Counted from the first letter of the stretch, positions 24,981-33,954 are shown. The stretch: 64,000 nucleotides of DNA from Bacillota bacterium (GCA_023400055.1 JAEXFN010000041.1:3021-67020), one strand, 5' to 3'. Notes: generated from the sequence alone by a model not told the origin. Made by a program: numbers and translations.

Positions 24981-25952
24981 TTATTTCAAGTATAGTTGAT
25001 AACGTTTCAAATTAAGAACTGGTCTGAACTTCAACTTGTAGTCCCGGAGGCCGCCCTGGCCGAGATCGCTGCCGACGTTGAGCAGTTCCACCGCGGGATT
25101 GATCCGGTTCAGCTCCCGGGCGAACTCCACGGTCAGCGTCTCCGACAATCCCGGCAGGCGATCGAGATATTTTAATAAGCTGCCCCAAGCCTGTCCGGTG
25201 GGCAATTCCCCGCCGGCGATCAGGCCGATGATCTGTTTGCCGCTTTCCATCACCAGCACCAGCTGCTTTAATTCGGCGGAGCGTTCGATGATGGCCGGGT
25301 AATAGACCTGGTCAAAGATGACCGGATATTTTTGGCCGGCCTGCGCGCTCCATTGCCTTCCCAGTTCCATAACGCTTTGGTAATCGTCGGGCCGATAGCG
25401 GCGGATCACCACGTTCCGGTTCTCCCGGTTGAATTTATTGATGCGATTGCGGATGTTGCCGAAATCCTTGCCGGAGAGCGCGACCAGTTTTTTCACGGCG
25501 AAATGCCGTTCGATCCCCTTGAGGGTCACCGGCCGGTAGGTTAGGTCAAACTCCGGGCACTCTCGCAAATACTCCAGTTGGTGCTGGTTGATCATCCGCA
25601 CCAGGGTGCGGTCGTTCTCCCGCTTGTTCCATTCAAGGCAGTATTGCATGCACTGGGTCATAACTTTCGTGAGTTTTTGGGAATCTCCTGCCCCGAAAGG
25701 CAGGCAAAACAGATACAACGAATTCTTGTGGGAATGCCCGAAAGTCACCAGCATCCCATCGATCTCTCTCCATAACACTTTCCGCAGCCGGGATTGGGAT
25801 GACGCCCACAGGTAAGCGAAATTGGATGACCATAGATTGGCGGGATATTCAGTGGCTTTGATAAATTCGGCATACATATCGATGTCCGCCAGCCCGATTG
25901 GGTGAAAGTCCCAACTGCCCAGCTTGATAACGCTTGCTGATCGGTCTACCAT
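24981..25952 (-). CDS. DUF2156 / phosphatidylglycerol lysyltransferase C-domain-like protein
   Basis: A 323-residue soluble protein with two GNAT-like halves. WREIDGMLVTFGHSHKNSLYLFCLPFG lies in the first, and KKLVALSGKDFGNIRNRINKFNREN followed by a Tyr/Arg-rich region in the second. That matches DUF2156 proteins, which resemble the aminoacyl-tRNA-dependent transferase domain of MprF and FemX. No membrane helices. AGGAGGTG precedes ATG 25952. The neighbouring ATP-grasp and Mur ligase genes suggest it adds an amino acid or peptide unit; inferred only. Confidence 0.8.
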   Translation of the reverse strand: MVDRSASVIKLGSWDFHPIGLADIDMYAEFIKATEYPANLWSSNFAYLWASSQSRLRKVLWREIDGMLVTFGHSHKNSLYLFCLPFGAGDSQKLTKVMTQCMQYCLEWNKRENDRTLVRMINQHQLEYLRECPEFDLTYRPVTLKGIERHFAVKKLVALSGKDFGNIRNRINKFNRENRNVVIRRYRPDDYQSVMELGRQWSAQAGQKYPVIFDQVYYPAIIERSAELKQLVLVMESGKQIIGLIAGGELPTGQAWGSLLKYLDRLPGLSETLTVEFARELNRINPAVELLNVGSDLGQGGLRDYKLKFRPVLNLKRYQLYLK

Positions 25953-25996
25953 AATATACACCTCCTCACTATGCAACGCCACGGCAATATCCCGGT

Positions 25997-27367
25997 TCAG
26001 ACGGATCCCGTTTCCGGTCCGTCCGTTGCCGGAAAGCCCGCTAAAAACTTGGCATAAAACAGCGGGCCGGTCTTCAACCTGTCGTACAACTCCGCATCCT
26101 GAATATCCAGGGCGATGGTGGGATCGGGGTCCCGGTTGTTGATTTCGATGAGCCAGAGCTTCCCTTGCGAGTCGAGTCCGACATCCAGTCCCAATGTGCC
26201 GCAGTGGATCCCATAGCCGTCGAGTTTATGGCAGACCCGGATCGCAAAGGCGGCCATTTCGTTCTGCTGCTGCGCGATGGTTTCCAGAGACGTCGCCAGC
26301 GCCCGCTGTAAAATGTCGGCGGCGGGAAAAGCCGCTCCGCCGCTGGAAATATTGCTGACGATGCTGCCCTTGGCCCCGGAGCGCCCGACGATCGCCTGGC
26401 ATACCCAGGCGCCGGCCTGATCCTTCTGGAGGACGCACCGGAAATCGATGATCCCGCCCTGATATTCCAAGAGGTCGACCGCTTGCTGGATCAGATATTT
26501 TCCGGAATGGAAACGCCGCTCAAGATACGCGCATGCCTGAGCCCAGTCGGCCAAGGGAATGCGGCGGTTTTTCCGGTTGGCGCGATATTCGCAGCTGAAC
26601 CCGGGGTTTGCGGCGCTCATCCGGACGATGCCGCGGCCCCGCAATCCCGAGACCGGTTTGATATAGACGACGGGAAATCTGGCCAGCATCGCCAGGACAT
26701 CTTGGGGCGAACCGTAGGGCACGGTGACCGGAAGGTGCGGATTGAGCTCCGCATCGCCCGAAAACCACTGATACATATCCCATTTGCTGAAGAACCGGCT
26801 ATTGAACATTTTATCGCCGATCGCCGACAGGAAGTGGTTCTTCCAGGCGGAGTTCAATCCGATGGTCCGGTAGAGCGCCGCGGGATAGGGGAAGATCCCT
26901 CTTTGCCAGCATCGTTGGGCCGGATTATAACCGTATCCCGTGATCAAACGGTGCTCCTGATCGATTTGATCCAAGGCGAAGACGACCAGCGCGCCATGGA
27001 GTCGGTCGTACGCTTTGGCGTAGCTCAGCATTTTTTTCAGGCGGGATGCGGTCAGTTTACGATCGTCCTCACTTACCAGCAGTCCGATATGAGGGCCGAC
27101 CCGGAGCTCACCCTGAACGGCGCGCAGCTCATAAAGGGGATAATCGGGCAAGTGCAACCCTTGGCTCAACTGGGCCGAGAGCCAAACCTCGTCTTGGGCG
27201 AGCGCGCCGTTCGGGCGGAGGCTGGCGGATTGTTTCTGACTGCCAAAGCTCAGACAGGCGAATTTCCGGCTGCCCAGGCCGAGCGCGGCCGCTGTCGCAG
27301 GATGAAGGAGTAACTCCGCTCGCGTTCCCGGGTAGATCTTAATGGTGACGGTATGATCGCGCTCCAT
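25997..27367 (-). CDS. YheC/YheD-family ATP-grasp protein (second copy)
   Basis: A 456-residue protein like the Bacillus endospore-coat-associated YheC/YheD group. The N-terminal half is a family-specific domain with GPHIGLLVSE. The C-terminal ATP-grasp has FNSRFFSKWDMYQWF, KPVSGLRGRGIVRM (ATP lysine and glycine loop), DFRCVLQKD, ISSGG and LDSQGKLWLIEINNR (metal-binding acidic residues). It would activate a carboxylate as acyl phosphate and ligate an amine. ATG 27367 lies 8 bases after AGGAGAA. It diverges strongly from the adjacent copy, so the two probably have different substrates. Confidence 0.85.
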   Translation of the reverse strand: MERDHTVTIKIYPGTRAELLLHPATAAALGLGSRKFACLSFGSQKQSASLRPNGALAQDEVWLSAQLSQGLHLPDYPLYELRAVQGELRVGPHIGLLVSEDDRKLTASRLKKMLSYAKAYDRLHGALVVFALDQIDQEHRLITGYGYNPAQRCWQRGIFPYPAALYRTIGLNSAWKNHFLSAIGDKMFNSRFFSKWDMYQWFSGDAELNPHLPVTVPYGSPQDVLAMLARFPVVYIKPVSGLRGRGIVRMSAANPGFSCEYRANRKNRRIPLADWAQACAYLERRFHSGKYLIQQAVDLLEYQGGIIDFRCVLQKDQAGAWVCQAIVGRSGAKGSIVSNISSGGAAFPAADILQRALATSLETIAQQQNEMAAFAIRVCHKLDGYGIHCGTLGLDVGLDSQGKLWLIEINNRDPDPTIALDIQDAELYDRLKTGPLFYAKFLAGFPATDGPETGSV

Positions 27368-27391
27368 AGGCACTTCTCCTGACGATTCAGT

Positions 27392-28726
27392 CTACTCGCC
27401 GAATTGGGTGAGTGAGGCCGCGTAAAGCATCGGGTTGTAACGAATGCCGAGGTAGGTCTCGTGATCCATGGTTTTGAACCCTTTAAAGCTGGGAAACACA
27501 TTGGCCTCGATCAACCACAGTTGCTTGTCAGTATCGATGGCAATGTCCAGGCCGAACTCGGCAAAATGTTCCCCGAGGGTATCCATGTACTGACAGAAAT
27601 CGTCGCAAAACCGGTCGATCCGTTCGGGCAGCGCGCCGTCGTCGGCGCCGAAAGCTTTGCGGAGCGCCTCATCCAGCGGCAGGGCGTAGCCGCCCCGGGA
27701 AATATTAGTCAAGTAACCGTTATTGGAAACCCGGCATTCGATCCCCGCGCATAGCCAGCTGCGATCCGGCCGTTTTTGCATCACCGCCCGGATATCAAAA
27801 GGCGCGCCGGCGATCTGGGCCAGCGGCAAATACTTCTGAACCAGGTATTTATCGAACAAATCCTGATAAACAGCACAAAAGTTTTCGAAAAACCGCTCGT
27901 TGTATAGCTGATAAACGAGGGGATGTTTACAGCGGAAATCGATCACTTGATACTGCGCCGCTTTTTTTTCAATAATACAAATCCCGCGGCCTCGCGACAA
28001 GTGAACCGGTTTCAAAATGACCTTGCGATGGCGGCCGATGAACTCTTTCAACTGCTCAAACCCGCTGGAATGCTCCGTGGGCGGGAGATATTTTCGCAAT
28101 CGGTCATCCCGTTGGATAAAATCATAGAGTTCGTACTTGGTAAAACGGTAGGAATTAAAAAGCCGGCCGTGGGTATACCGGATGAGTTTGGCGATGATTT
28201 CCGGCTCGGAATGAAAGTCGCGGCGGTAAATGACTTCCGGCAGCGGGAAACGGCCATATTCCCAGGTGGCCGTGGCGGTATTGTAATAAAGGCCGTAAGC
28301 CGTCCGGTCTTTCCACTGGATAAACTTGGGGGAAAAAGCGTAAATCAGTCCGCCCAAGCGGTGATAGACGCCGAACCGGTCGGAGTATTTCGCCATATGC
28401 GACGGATTGTAACGCTCGGTGGCCTCGCCGAGCAGCAGACCGATGACCGGTCCCAAAGTTATTCCGTCAGCGTCGATCCGCACGCGATAGACGAGTGGCT
28501 CGGCCAGCAAGATTTCATCCCGTAACTTGTCCGAAAGCTCAATTCTACCCGGCGCGTCATAAGAGTGTGCTGCGGTCAATAGGAGATCATCCCGGTATTC
28601 GATGTTGGCCGCGGCCGATCGGCCACCCAACCTGATGACGCTGGTCGAACCGCAGACAGCGGCAAAAGATGACGGCAGGTAAACGATCTTTTGCTCACAG
28701 TGAATAACCGCTATTTTTGCCCACAT
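27392..28726 (-). CDS. YheC/YheD-family ATP-grasp protein (first copy)
   Basis: A 444-residue paralogue of the next gene in transcription order: GPVIGLLLGEATERYNPSH, FNSYRFTKYELYDFI, KPVHLSRGRGICII as ATP-binding loop, FDIRAVMQKR, ISRGGYALPL and DTDKQLWLIEANVFPSFKGF. The catalytic ATP-grasp residues look intact. It lies 24 bases upstream of the second copy, so the two are co-transcribed. In Bacillus the relatives are spore-coat associated; here the adjoining Mur ligase argues for an enzymatic amide-bond role. Confidence 0.85.
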   Translation of the reverse strand: MWAKIAVIHCEQKIVYLPSSFAAVCGSTSVIRLGGRSAAANIEYRDDLLLTAAHSYDAPGRIELSDKLRDEILLAEPLVYRVRIDADGITLGPVIGLLLGEATERYNPSHMAKYSDRFGVYHRLGGLIYAFSPKFIQWKDRTAYGLYYNTATATWEYGRFPLPEVIYRRDFHSEPEIIAKLIRYTHGRLFNSYRFTKYELYDFIQRDDRLRKYLPPTEHSSGFEQLKEFIGRHRKVILKPVHLSRGRGICIIEKKAAQYQVIDFRCKHPLVYQLYNERFFENFCAVYQDLFDKYLVQKYLPLAQIAGAPFDIRAVMQKRPDRSWLCAGIECRVSNNGYLTNISRGGYALPLDEALRKAFGADDGALPERIDRFCDDFCQYMDTLGEHFAEFGLDIAIDTDKQLWLIEANVFPSFKGFKTMDHETYLGIRYNPMLYAASLTQFGE

Positions 28727-28884
28727 AATCTCACTCTCTTTTAAATTTAATCACAGCTTTCCGACATATCAGCCCTTGTGGCCGTGGGACACGCCTGCCG
28801 GAGATCTTTAGATTGTAGAATCTCCTAAGCGTAAAGATCGAGAGGCATGGGCCGGGTTATGAAATTTATCTGGGATGCACCGGG

Positions 28885-29208
28885 TTATTTTGCGGATTCG
28901 GCTTCGGAAACGGCGTTTGGCCGGAAACTTTTAATCTTTTGAATCAGATCTTCCAGGTGTTGAATTTTGACTTGCGATAGCAGCTGGGCTTTGGTGACTT
29001 TATGAATGATGCTGTTGGCCGACTCGTTGATGGCCACGTACTCTTCCAGACTGGCCGAGCCGTTTTGGGCTTTCTGGATGATCTCCTTCTCCAGTTTCAG
29101 AAGGTTGTCGAGCGCCGCTTCTTCGTTGGCGACCGTTTTTAGGATATCGGCAATGGCGCGGAGGGTTTGCTCCAGGACGTCATCGGACAACGGACGGCGG
29201 TTAAGCAT
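28885..29208 (-). CDS. Small coiled-coil protein of the ligase cluster
   Basis: A 107-residue, charged, almost wholly helical protein (LEQTLRAIADILKTVANEEAALDNLLKLEKEIIQKA, then ITKAQ-like and LEDLIQKIKSF repeats). No signal or membrane segment. ATG 29208 lies 7 bases after AAGGAGG. Similar small helical proteins often accompany spore-coat genes as scaffold or adaptor, but no family is recognised here. It sits between the Mur ligase and the ATP-grasp pair. Confidence 0.75.
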   Translation of the reverse strand: MLNRRPLSDDVLEQTLRAIADILKTVANEEAALDNLLKLEKEIIQKAQNGSASLEEYVAINESANSIIHKVTKAQLLSQVKIQHLEDLIQKIKSFRPNAVSEAESAK

Positions 29209-29273
29209 GTTCATGCCTCCTTGGAATTGGCTAGGTTTACGGATTGCAAAGAGTCGGAGGTTGTATGGTATTT

Positions 29274-30752
29274 TTAAATTCTTTGACATTCCGGGCCGTC
29301 GGGAGAGGCGGATGACGCCGGGTGATCCGCCGGGCAGCCAGCGCCGGAGTTACTCTCCGGTGCGTCGGGCAGCTTTTTTACCACGACTTTGCCGATCAAA
29401 TCCTCATAGGACGCCAGCATCGAAGTCTTAACCAGGGCTATCGAGTCCGGTCCCAGCGCCTTGCCGAGCACCGCATACGCTTCATTGGAGTCCTGGCAAA
29501 AATAGACGGCGCTTGACGCCATGCCTTTTTGTAACGCCCCCAGGCCAATCGCGGCGGCTTCGTCGCCCATCACGATCAACTGATCGATCCCGATCGCGGC
29601 GACATTTTCCCCGGTTTGGTAATGGCAGGGGGTGCTCTGTTTCCCCAGCAGCGCCATTTTCCCCAAAACCGCAATGGTCTTTTTCCCTTGGGAAAGGGAT
29701 TTGAGGAGTTTCAGCGCGGCTGCGGCGGAGGTGGGATTGGTGGACCAGGTATCATCGATAATGGTGCTTCCGTTGATGCCTTCGTTGAATTCGAAATGTT
29801 TCTCCACGTTTTGAAAGGAGGCGAGCCGTGCTCCGGCTGCCGCGACCGGCACACCGATGGCATGGGCCGCCGCAATCGCGGCGGTGGCGTTATATACATT
29901 AAACTCGGCATGCCCGGGAATGGCAAGCTGGTATGTTTGGCCTTCATATTCAAGTTGAAATTCGATGCCCCGGGTTCCGTGCCGGATGTGAGCAGCTTTA
30001 AAATGACAACGGTCTCCCGTTCCGAAATAGATAATCTTCCCGGCAAATCTTTGCAGATCGATGCTTTGAATGTTTTGGTCATCGCCATTCAGGACCAGGG
30101 TCCCTTGATAACCCATGCCTGCCAGTAACTCGGCTTTGGCCGCGATATAGGCATCCAAGGTCCCGAAGGTCAGCAAGTGATCGATTCCGATATTGGTAAT
30201 CACTCCCACCTGCGGCTTGAAATAACGGCAGGAATCCTGGAGGTCGCCGGCTGCGGCGACGCCCATTTCATAGACTGCCGCCTGAGTAGCATCGTCCATA
30301 GCGAGCAGATAACGCAAATTGCGGAACGAGGCATTGTAGCTTTTATACGATGCGTGCACCCGGTATGACCCGCCCAGAATATGTTTAATCATCTCTTTGG
30401 TGGTGGTTTTCCCGCAGGTTCCAGTGACCCCGATTACCGGGATGTTAAAGAGACCGCGGTAAAAATCGATAAACTGCCAGAAAGCCTGGCGCAGGTCCGT
30501 CACCCGGATCATCGTGATATTTTCCGGCAACCCGGCAAAAGCGGCCGGCCTGTCGGTTATGATGGCATACGGGAACTCTTTCCGGCAGATATCGCGATCG
30601 ACATCGCGATCGTGATGTAAGTCGAAAAGCAATGCGCCGCGGCGAATCCTGTGGATCCTTGTTATCAAGTCGTGAATGATCAAGTCATCCGTGCCTTGCT
30701 CGATCGTTCCGTTCAGGATTGCCACGATATCTTTTAACGGCAGCTTCTTCAT
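29274..30752 (-). CDS. Mur-ligase-family protein (MurF-like)
   Basis: A 492-residue three-domain ATP-dependent ligase. The P-loop GTCGKTTTK starts at G111 and the central domain has NIGIDHLLTFG. The C-domain has DDTWSTNPTSAAAALKLL and GKMALLGKQS, like MurF. The N-domain is poorly conserved, and an Ala/Ser/Pro-rich tail extends beyond the usual end. True MurF adds D-Ala-D-Ala to the UDP-MurNAc-tripeptide. Placement at the head of a cluster with two ATP-grasps and a FemX-like transferase suggests a paralogue that makes another amide bond. ATG 30752 has only a weak ribosome site. Confidence 0.85.
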   Translation of the reverse strand: MKKLPLKDIVAILNGTIEQGTDDLIIHDLITRIHRIRRGALLFDLHHDRDVDRDICRKEFPYAIITDRPAAFAGLPENITMIRVTDLRQAFWQFIDFYRGLFNIPVIGVTGTCGKTTTKEMIKHILGGSYRVHASYKSYNASFRNLRYLLAMDDATQAAVYEMGVAAAGDLQDSCRYFKPQVGVITNIGIDHLLTFGTLDAYIAAKAELLAGMGYQGTLVLNGDDQNIQSIDLQRFAGKIIYFGTGDRCHFKAAHIRHGTRGIEFQLEYEGQTYQLAIPGHAEFNVYNATAAIAAAHAIGVPVAAAGARLASFQNVEKHFEFNEGINGSTIIDDTWSTNPTSAAAALKLLKSLSQGKKTIAVLGKMALLGKQSTPCHYQTGENVAAIGIDQLIVMGDEAAAIGLGALQKGMASSAVYFCQDSNEAYAVLGKALGPDSIALVKTSMLASYEDLIGKVVVKKLPDAPESNSGAGCPADHPASSASPDGPECQRI

Positions 30753-31242
30753 TTTATATCCACTGCTTTTATCGTTTTGCAATATCCTATGCAATTTTTC
30801 ACGGAAGGTTCGAGTTACAATGGAACGGAAAAAATGTTATAATCCCTGGTCAGACCCGAAAACATTCTAAAACCTGTCCGGTGGATATCACGCAAGCTGT
30901 GAGAAGCGAGGGAGAAAAGGCGCTTTAAATAATCGCTGGACATTTCCAGCTGACTTACCCGGGTTTAATCACAGTTCTTTTAGTGATCATGGCTAAAAAG
31001 CTTTTTGAATAAATTACCTTGCAAAGAGCATTAAGACGACTTTATCACGTGCTTTTCCGAGCTTTTTTGAATATCTCGGTCCTTCGGACCGGATATCTTA
31101 TAACGCTTTTGAAAAAATACGTTTTGCCAATCAATTCGTATCGGGGCATGCCCGCCTTGAGCAAGAAATGCCCTTGGATGGTAGGTAACGCCGCTCTTTT
31201 TCCGTATAATGAATTGACAAAATGTCGGGAGGTGAGCACTTT
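30753..31242. other. Divergent intergenic region with family II repeat
   Basis: Separates the ligase cluster from the collagen-like gene. A family II repeat copy lies at 31036-31125; the remainder is AT-rich without a supported gene, and the divergent promoters were not pinned down. Confidence 0.55.
31036..31125 (+). repeat. Interspersed repeat family II, copy 2
   Basis: Matches the second half of the copy at 21172: GACGACTTTATC..., CCGAGCTTTT, then a hairpin of different sequence (ATATC...GGTCC TTC GGACC...GATAT), then AACGCTTTTGAA. The hairpin is kept while its bases change, which supports a structural role. Confidence 0.6.
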
Positions 31243-31923
31243 TTGAGACCTTCAAAGCATGATATCGAAGCTATCCTGCTTGAGATCCGCGCCGAAATCG
31301 CGGCTTTAAATATAGTGGAGGAGTTCCGCTGCATCCTGTTGGAAGATATCGAGCTGGCCATCGAGTGTTTCAAAGAAAAGAACATTCTGTGTGTCATCAA
31401 CAGTCTAGCGGTTCTCGTCGGAAAATTGCAGACGCATCTGATTTTCTCACGTTGTCATGACCGGGAAGTTGAAAAGCTATTGATCGACATTCATCTGTTG
31501 CAACAGGTTCTGATTCGACTGCCAATATGTATCATTGGACCCACGGGACCCGCCGGGGCCACCGGAGCGACGGGTCCCGCCGGAGCAACGGGACCTGAGG
31601 GAAAAGGCGAAGTCGGAGCGACCGGTCCAACCGGAGCCACTGGTCCAGCCGGGGTCACCGGAGCGACTGGGGCAATGGGTCCCGCCGGAGCAACGGGACC
31701 GGAAGGAAAAGGCGAAATCGGAGCGACCGGCCCAACCGGAGCCACTGGTCCAGCCGGGGCCACCGGAGCGACTGGGGCAACGGGACCGAAAGGTCCAATC
31801 GGTCCGGTCCGGGCCACGACCGTCATTACCAATTCCGGTGCGTTTTCTTATTGTCCGGTCGGGGAAAAAGCCGCCAGAAAATCCGGTTGTCATTTATATT
31901 CCGGTCTCTGCCCCAAAAGATGA
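31243..31923 (+). CDS. Collagen-like (Gly-X-Y) protein, probable spore surface
   Basis: A 226-residue protein. The N-terminal 95 residues are helical (HDIEAILLEIRAEIAALNIVEEF...) and precede about 75 residues of Gly-X-Thr/Pro triplets, with a 35-residue unit present twice. A short Cys-containing C-terminus follows. BclA-like proteins of this build form fibres on exosporium or spore coat. TTG 31243 was chosen because GGGAGGTGA stands at the right distance; the ATG 21 bases upstream overlaps that site. It lies divergent to the YheC/YheD cluster, which supports a spore-surface setting. Confidence 0.8.
   Translation: MRPSKHDIEAILLEIRAEIAALNIVEEFRCILLEDIELAIECFKEKNILCVINSLAVLVGKLQTHLIFSRCHDREVEKLLIDIHLLQQVLIRLPICIIGPTGPAGATGATGPAGATGPEGKGEVGATGPTGATGPAGVTGATGAMGPAGATGPEGKGEIGATGPTGATGPAGATGATGATGPKGPIGPVRATTVITNSGAFSYCPVGEKAARKSGCHLYSGLCPKR
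31573..31782 (+). repeat. In-gene tandem duplication, 105-base unit
   Basis: Two copies starting at 31573 and 31678, each encoding 35 residues beginning GPAGATGPEGKGE. Near-identical DNA, so a recent duplication and a likely site of length variation. Confidence 0.85.
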
Positions 31924-31931
31924 AGCCTTAT

Positions 31932-31961
31932 GGGGCTGACTTAACGAGTCGGCCCCTTTTT
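31932..31961 (+). terminator. Terminator of the collagen-like gene
   Basis: GGGGCTGACT and AGTCGGCCCC form a 10-bp stem (one G-U pair) with loop TAACG, followed by five T. Confidence 0.85.
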
Positions 31962-32145
31962 GAGTCCGAGCATCCAAAAAGCGGAGAGATTCAAACAAAG
32001 CCATTTTCGTGGGAAAACAGGAGATTGATAATTATAGTAAGTCCGGTGACACCAACTTTTTGAGGATAGGTTTATTTGGATGCGTTTCCATGGTGAGCGG
32101 GGTGGAAAGCTTTAGAAATAGGAATATGGCTGAAGACGGGTATGA

Positions 32146-32186
32146 AAAAGGGCTTTCCCCGGTTTGCACCGGAGAAAGCCCTTTTG
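32146..32186 (-). terminator. Terminator of the BMP-type gene
   Basis: A 17-bp stem with one mismatch (AAAGGGCTTTC... arms) and a 4-base loop, followed on the minus strand by a short T-run, 20 bases after the stop codon. Confidence 0.85.
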
Positions 32187-32205
32187 ATTTCAGGCTGGTT
32201 TTTTA

Positions 32206-33303
32206 TTACTTAGGAATGGTTCCCTCGATCCCTTGGACGAACCAGTCGAAGGAGAGCATTTCGGCATCGGTCATCTTTTGACCGGCTTTGACCCGGATAT
32301 TGCCACTTTGATCCTTGATGGGGCCGGCAAAAACGTACCAGTCATCTTTGGCGAGGATACCCCGTTTTTGGGCAACCAGCTTTTTAACGTCGTCGGTGAC
32401 CATCGGGCCGTAGGGGCTGATGTCGACGAGACCGTCTTTGATACCGCCCCAATATTGGGTCGGTTTCCAGGTCTTATTCATCACCGATTTTACGACTTTG
32501 ACATAGTAGGGACCCCAGACGCCAATTTGGCCGGTGAGAATGGCTTTGGGAGCCATGGCGCGCATGTCGCTGTCATTGGCCACGCCATAAACGCCTTTTT
32601 CCTCGGCGGCCTGCATCGCGGCGGGAGTATCCTGGTTCATGGTGATAAAGCCGGCGCCGGCATTGATCAGACTGATGGCCGCCGCTTTTTCCGCGGCCGG
32701 ATCATACCAGGTATTGGTCCAGACCACTTTCACTTTGATCTTGGGATTGACGGATTGGGCGCCCAATGTAAAGGCATTGATGCAACGGATTACTTCGGGA
32801 ATGGGGAAGGCTGCCACGTAACCGACCAGGTCGCCTTTGACATATTTGGCGGCGGCGACGCCTCCGAGGTAACGGCCCTCGTAATCTCTATCCATATAGG
32901 TTCCGAGGTTTTTGGCGGTTTTGTAACCACTGCAATGCATGAATACGACGTTCGGATACTTAGCGGCGACTTTGACCATTGAGTCCATGTAGCCGAAGCT
33001 GGTGCCAAAAATGACTTTACAGCCCTTTTCGGCCAAATCGCTCAACACTCTTTCGGCGTCCGCTCCCTCGGGAACGGATTCCACATACATGGTTTGAACA
33101 TTGGGAAGATGTTTTTCCAGATACTTACGAGCTTGATCGTGAGCAAACGTCCAACCCGCATCGCCCGGAGGTCCAACATAGATAAACCCGACTTTAAATT
33201 TCTCGGCCGCGGACACTTGTTGCCCGTGAAAACCAGCGCTGAGACCGACCAGAATCGACAAAACACAGAACAAAACCAAACCAAACCGTGTCATCTTCCG
33301 CAT
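32206..33303 (-). CDS. BMP/PnrA-family substrate-binding protein
   Basis: A 365-residue secreted binding protein with a signal peptide (MTRFGLVLFCVLSILVGLSAG). The mature part starts KFKVGFIYVGPPGDAGWTFAHDQ and continues YMDRDYEGRYLGGVAAAKYVKGDLVGYVAAFPIPEVIRCINAF, typical of the BMP/PnrA family for nucleosides and related molecules. No lipobox cysteine. The start at 33303 is 8 bases after GGAGG. No permease or ATPase genes adjoin it, so partners must be elsewhere. It has a near-consensus promoter overlapped by a palindrome. Confidence 0.87.
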   Translation of the reverse strand: MRKMTRFGLVLFCVLSILVGLSAGFHGQQVSAAEKFKVGFIYVGPPGDAGWTFAHDQARKYLEKHLPNVQTMYVESVPEGADAERVLSDLAEKGCKVIFGTSFGYMDSMVKVAAKYPNVVFMHCSGYKTAKNLGTYMDRDYEGRYLGGVAAAKYVKGDLVGYVAAFPIPEVIRCINAFTLGAQSVNPKIKVKVVWTNTWYDPAAEKAAAISLINAGAGFITMNQDTPAAMQAAEEKGVYGVANDSDMRAMAPKAILTGQIGVWGPYYVKVVKSVMNKTWKPTQYWGGIKDGLVDISPYGPMVTDDVKKLVAQKRGILAKDDWYVFAGPIKDQSGNIRVKAGQKMTDAEMLSFDWFVQGIEGTIPK

Positions 33304-33407
33304 CATCATGCCTCCATTATTTATTTTTATTTTTTTGGAAAACCTTTCGGCTGCCGCCTCTCGTAAAATCGCCCCACTTTACAAATTGTTCCTTTTTAAG
33401 CGATTAC

Positions 33408-33447
33408 TTTAACTTTAATTATATCGTTAAAGTTAAATCGTTGTCAA
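33408..33447 (-). promoter_or_regulatory. BMP gene promoter with palindromic operator
   Basis: On the minus strand TTGACA (33442-33447), an 18-base spacer and TATAAT (33418-33423). TTTAACTTTAA (33408-33418) and TTAAAGTTAAA (33427-33437) form a perfect 11-base inverted repeat with an 8-base centre, running from the -10 box into the -35/-10 spacer, so a repressor is expected. Its identity is unknown. Confidence 0.75.
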
Positions 33448-33880
33448 CAAACGCACATGAAAAATTAACATTAACCTTACGTGAATTTTTTAAAGGAACG
33501 CTAGTTTTGGCCTATTCAATCGGAAGGAAAGTTGATTCATCTGAAACTAATTGTTTGGCTTGAACGCCATTGGTTTATAATTGAGCAGTTAGAAGCCGTA
33601 TGATCGTTGTCCGCCGAGTGCCTGCCTCACTTTGGCGGGCCTTTACGATGGCCCTCAGGCTTGCGGCCGCAGCTAAAATGACTGCGGCTCACGAGCCGAA
33701 AATTATTGCCACAATGGCGGCTGGCATGACATGGATATGACGGGAATATCGGCTATAGCGGAAACGCTTGCCGGTTATTGAGAGGCGGTTGCTACTGGTC
33801 GGTCGGGCCGGACTTGGTCGTGATCAGAGGATATCGCTGGTTAAGAGTCTGAGGAAACGATTAACGATTATAGATTATAA

Positions 33881-33937
33881 TTGACAGATGAGAAAAATTT
33901 GTTATAATATGAATATATAAACAAAATGTTCATTCAT
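33881..33937 (+). promoter_or_regulatory. tetR promoter and candidate operator
   Basis: TTGACA (33881-33886), a 16-base spacer and TATAAT (33903-33908). ATGAAT (33909-33914) and ATTCAT (33932-33937) lie just downstream as inverted half-sites; similar half-sites recur before the efflux genes. Autorepression is inferred. Confidence 0.65.
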
Positions 33938-33954
33938 TAAGAAAGGGACCATTA

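Larger units (their letters stand above)
33304..33954. other. Divergent intergenic region
   Basis: Carries the BMP gene promoter (33408-33447, minus) and the tetR promoter (33881-33937, plus). The 430 bases between them contain no supported gene or repeat. Confidence 0.6.

Noticed and set aside
31535..31939. Alternative reading frame through the collagen-like gene with a different C-terminus
   Set aside because: The Gly-X-Y frame is uninterrupted with its own stop ahead of the terminator; the alternative stop falls inside the terminator stem. A late frameshift cannot be excluded but is not needed.
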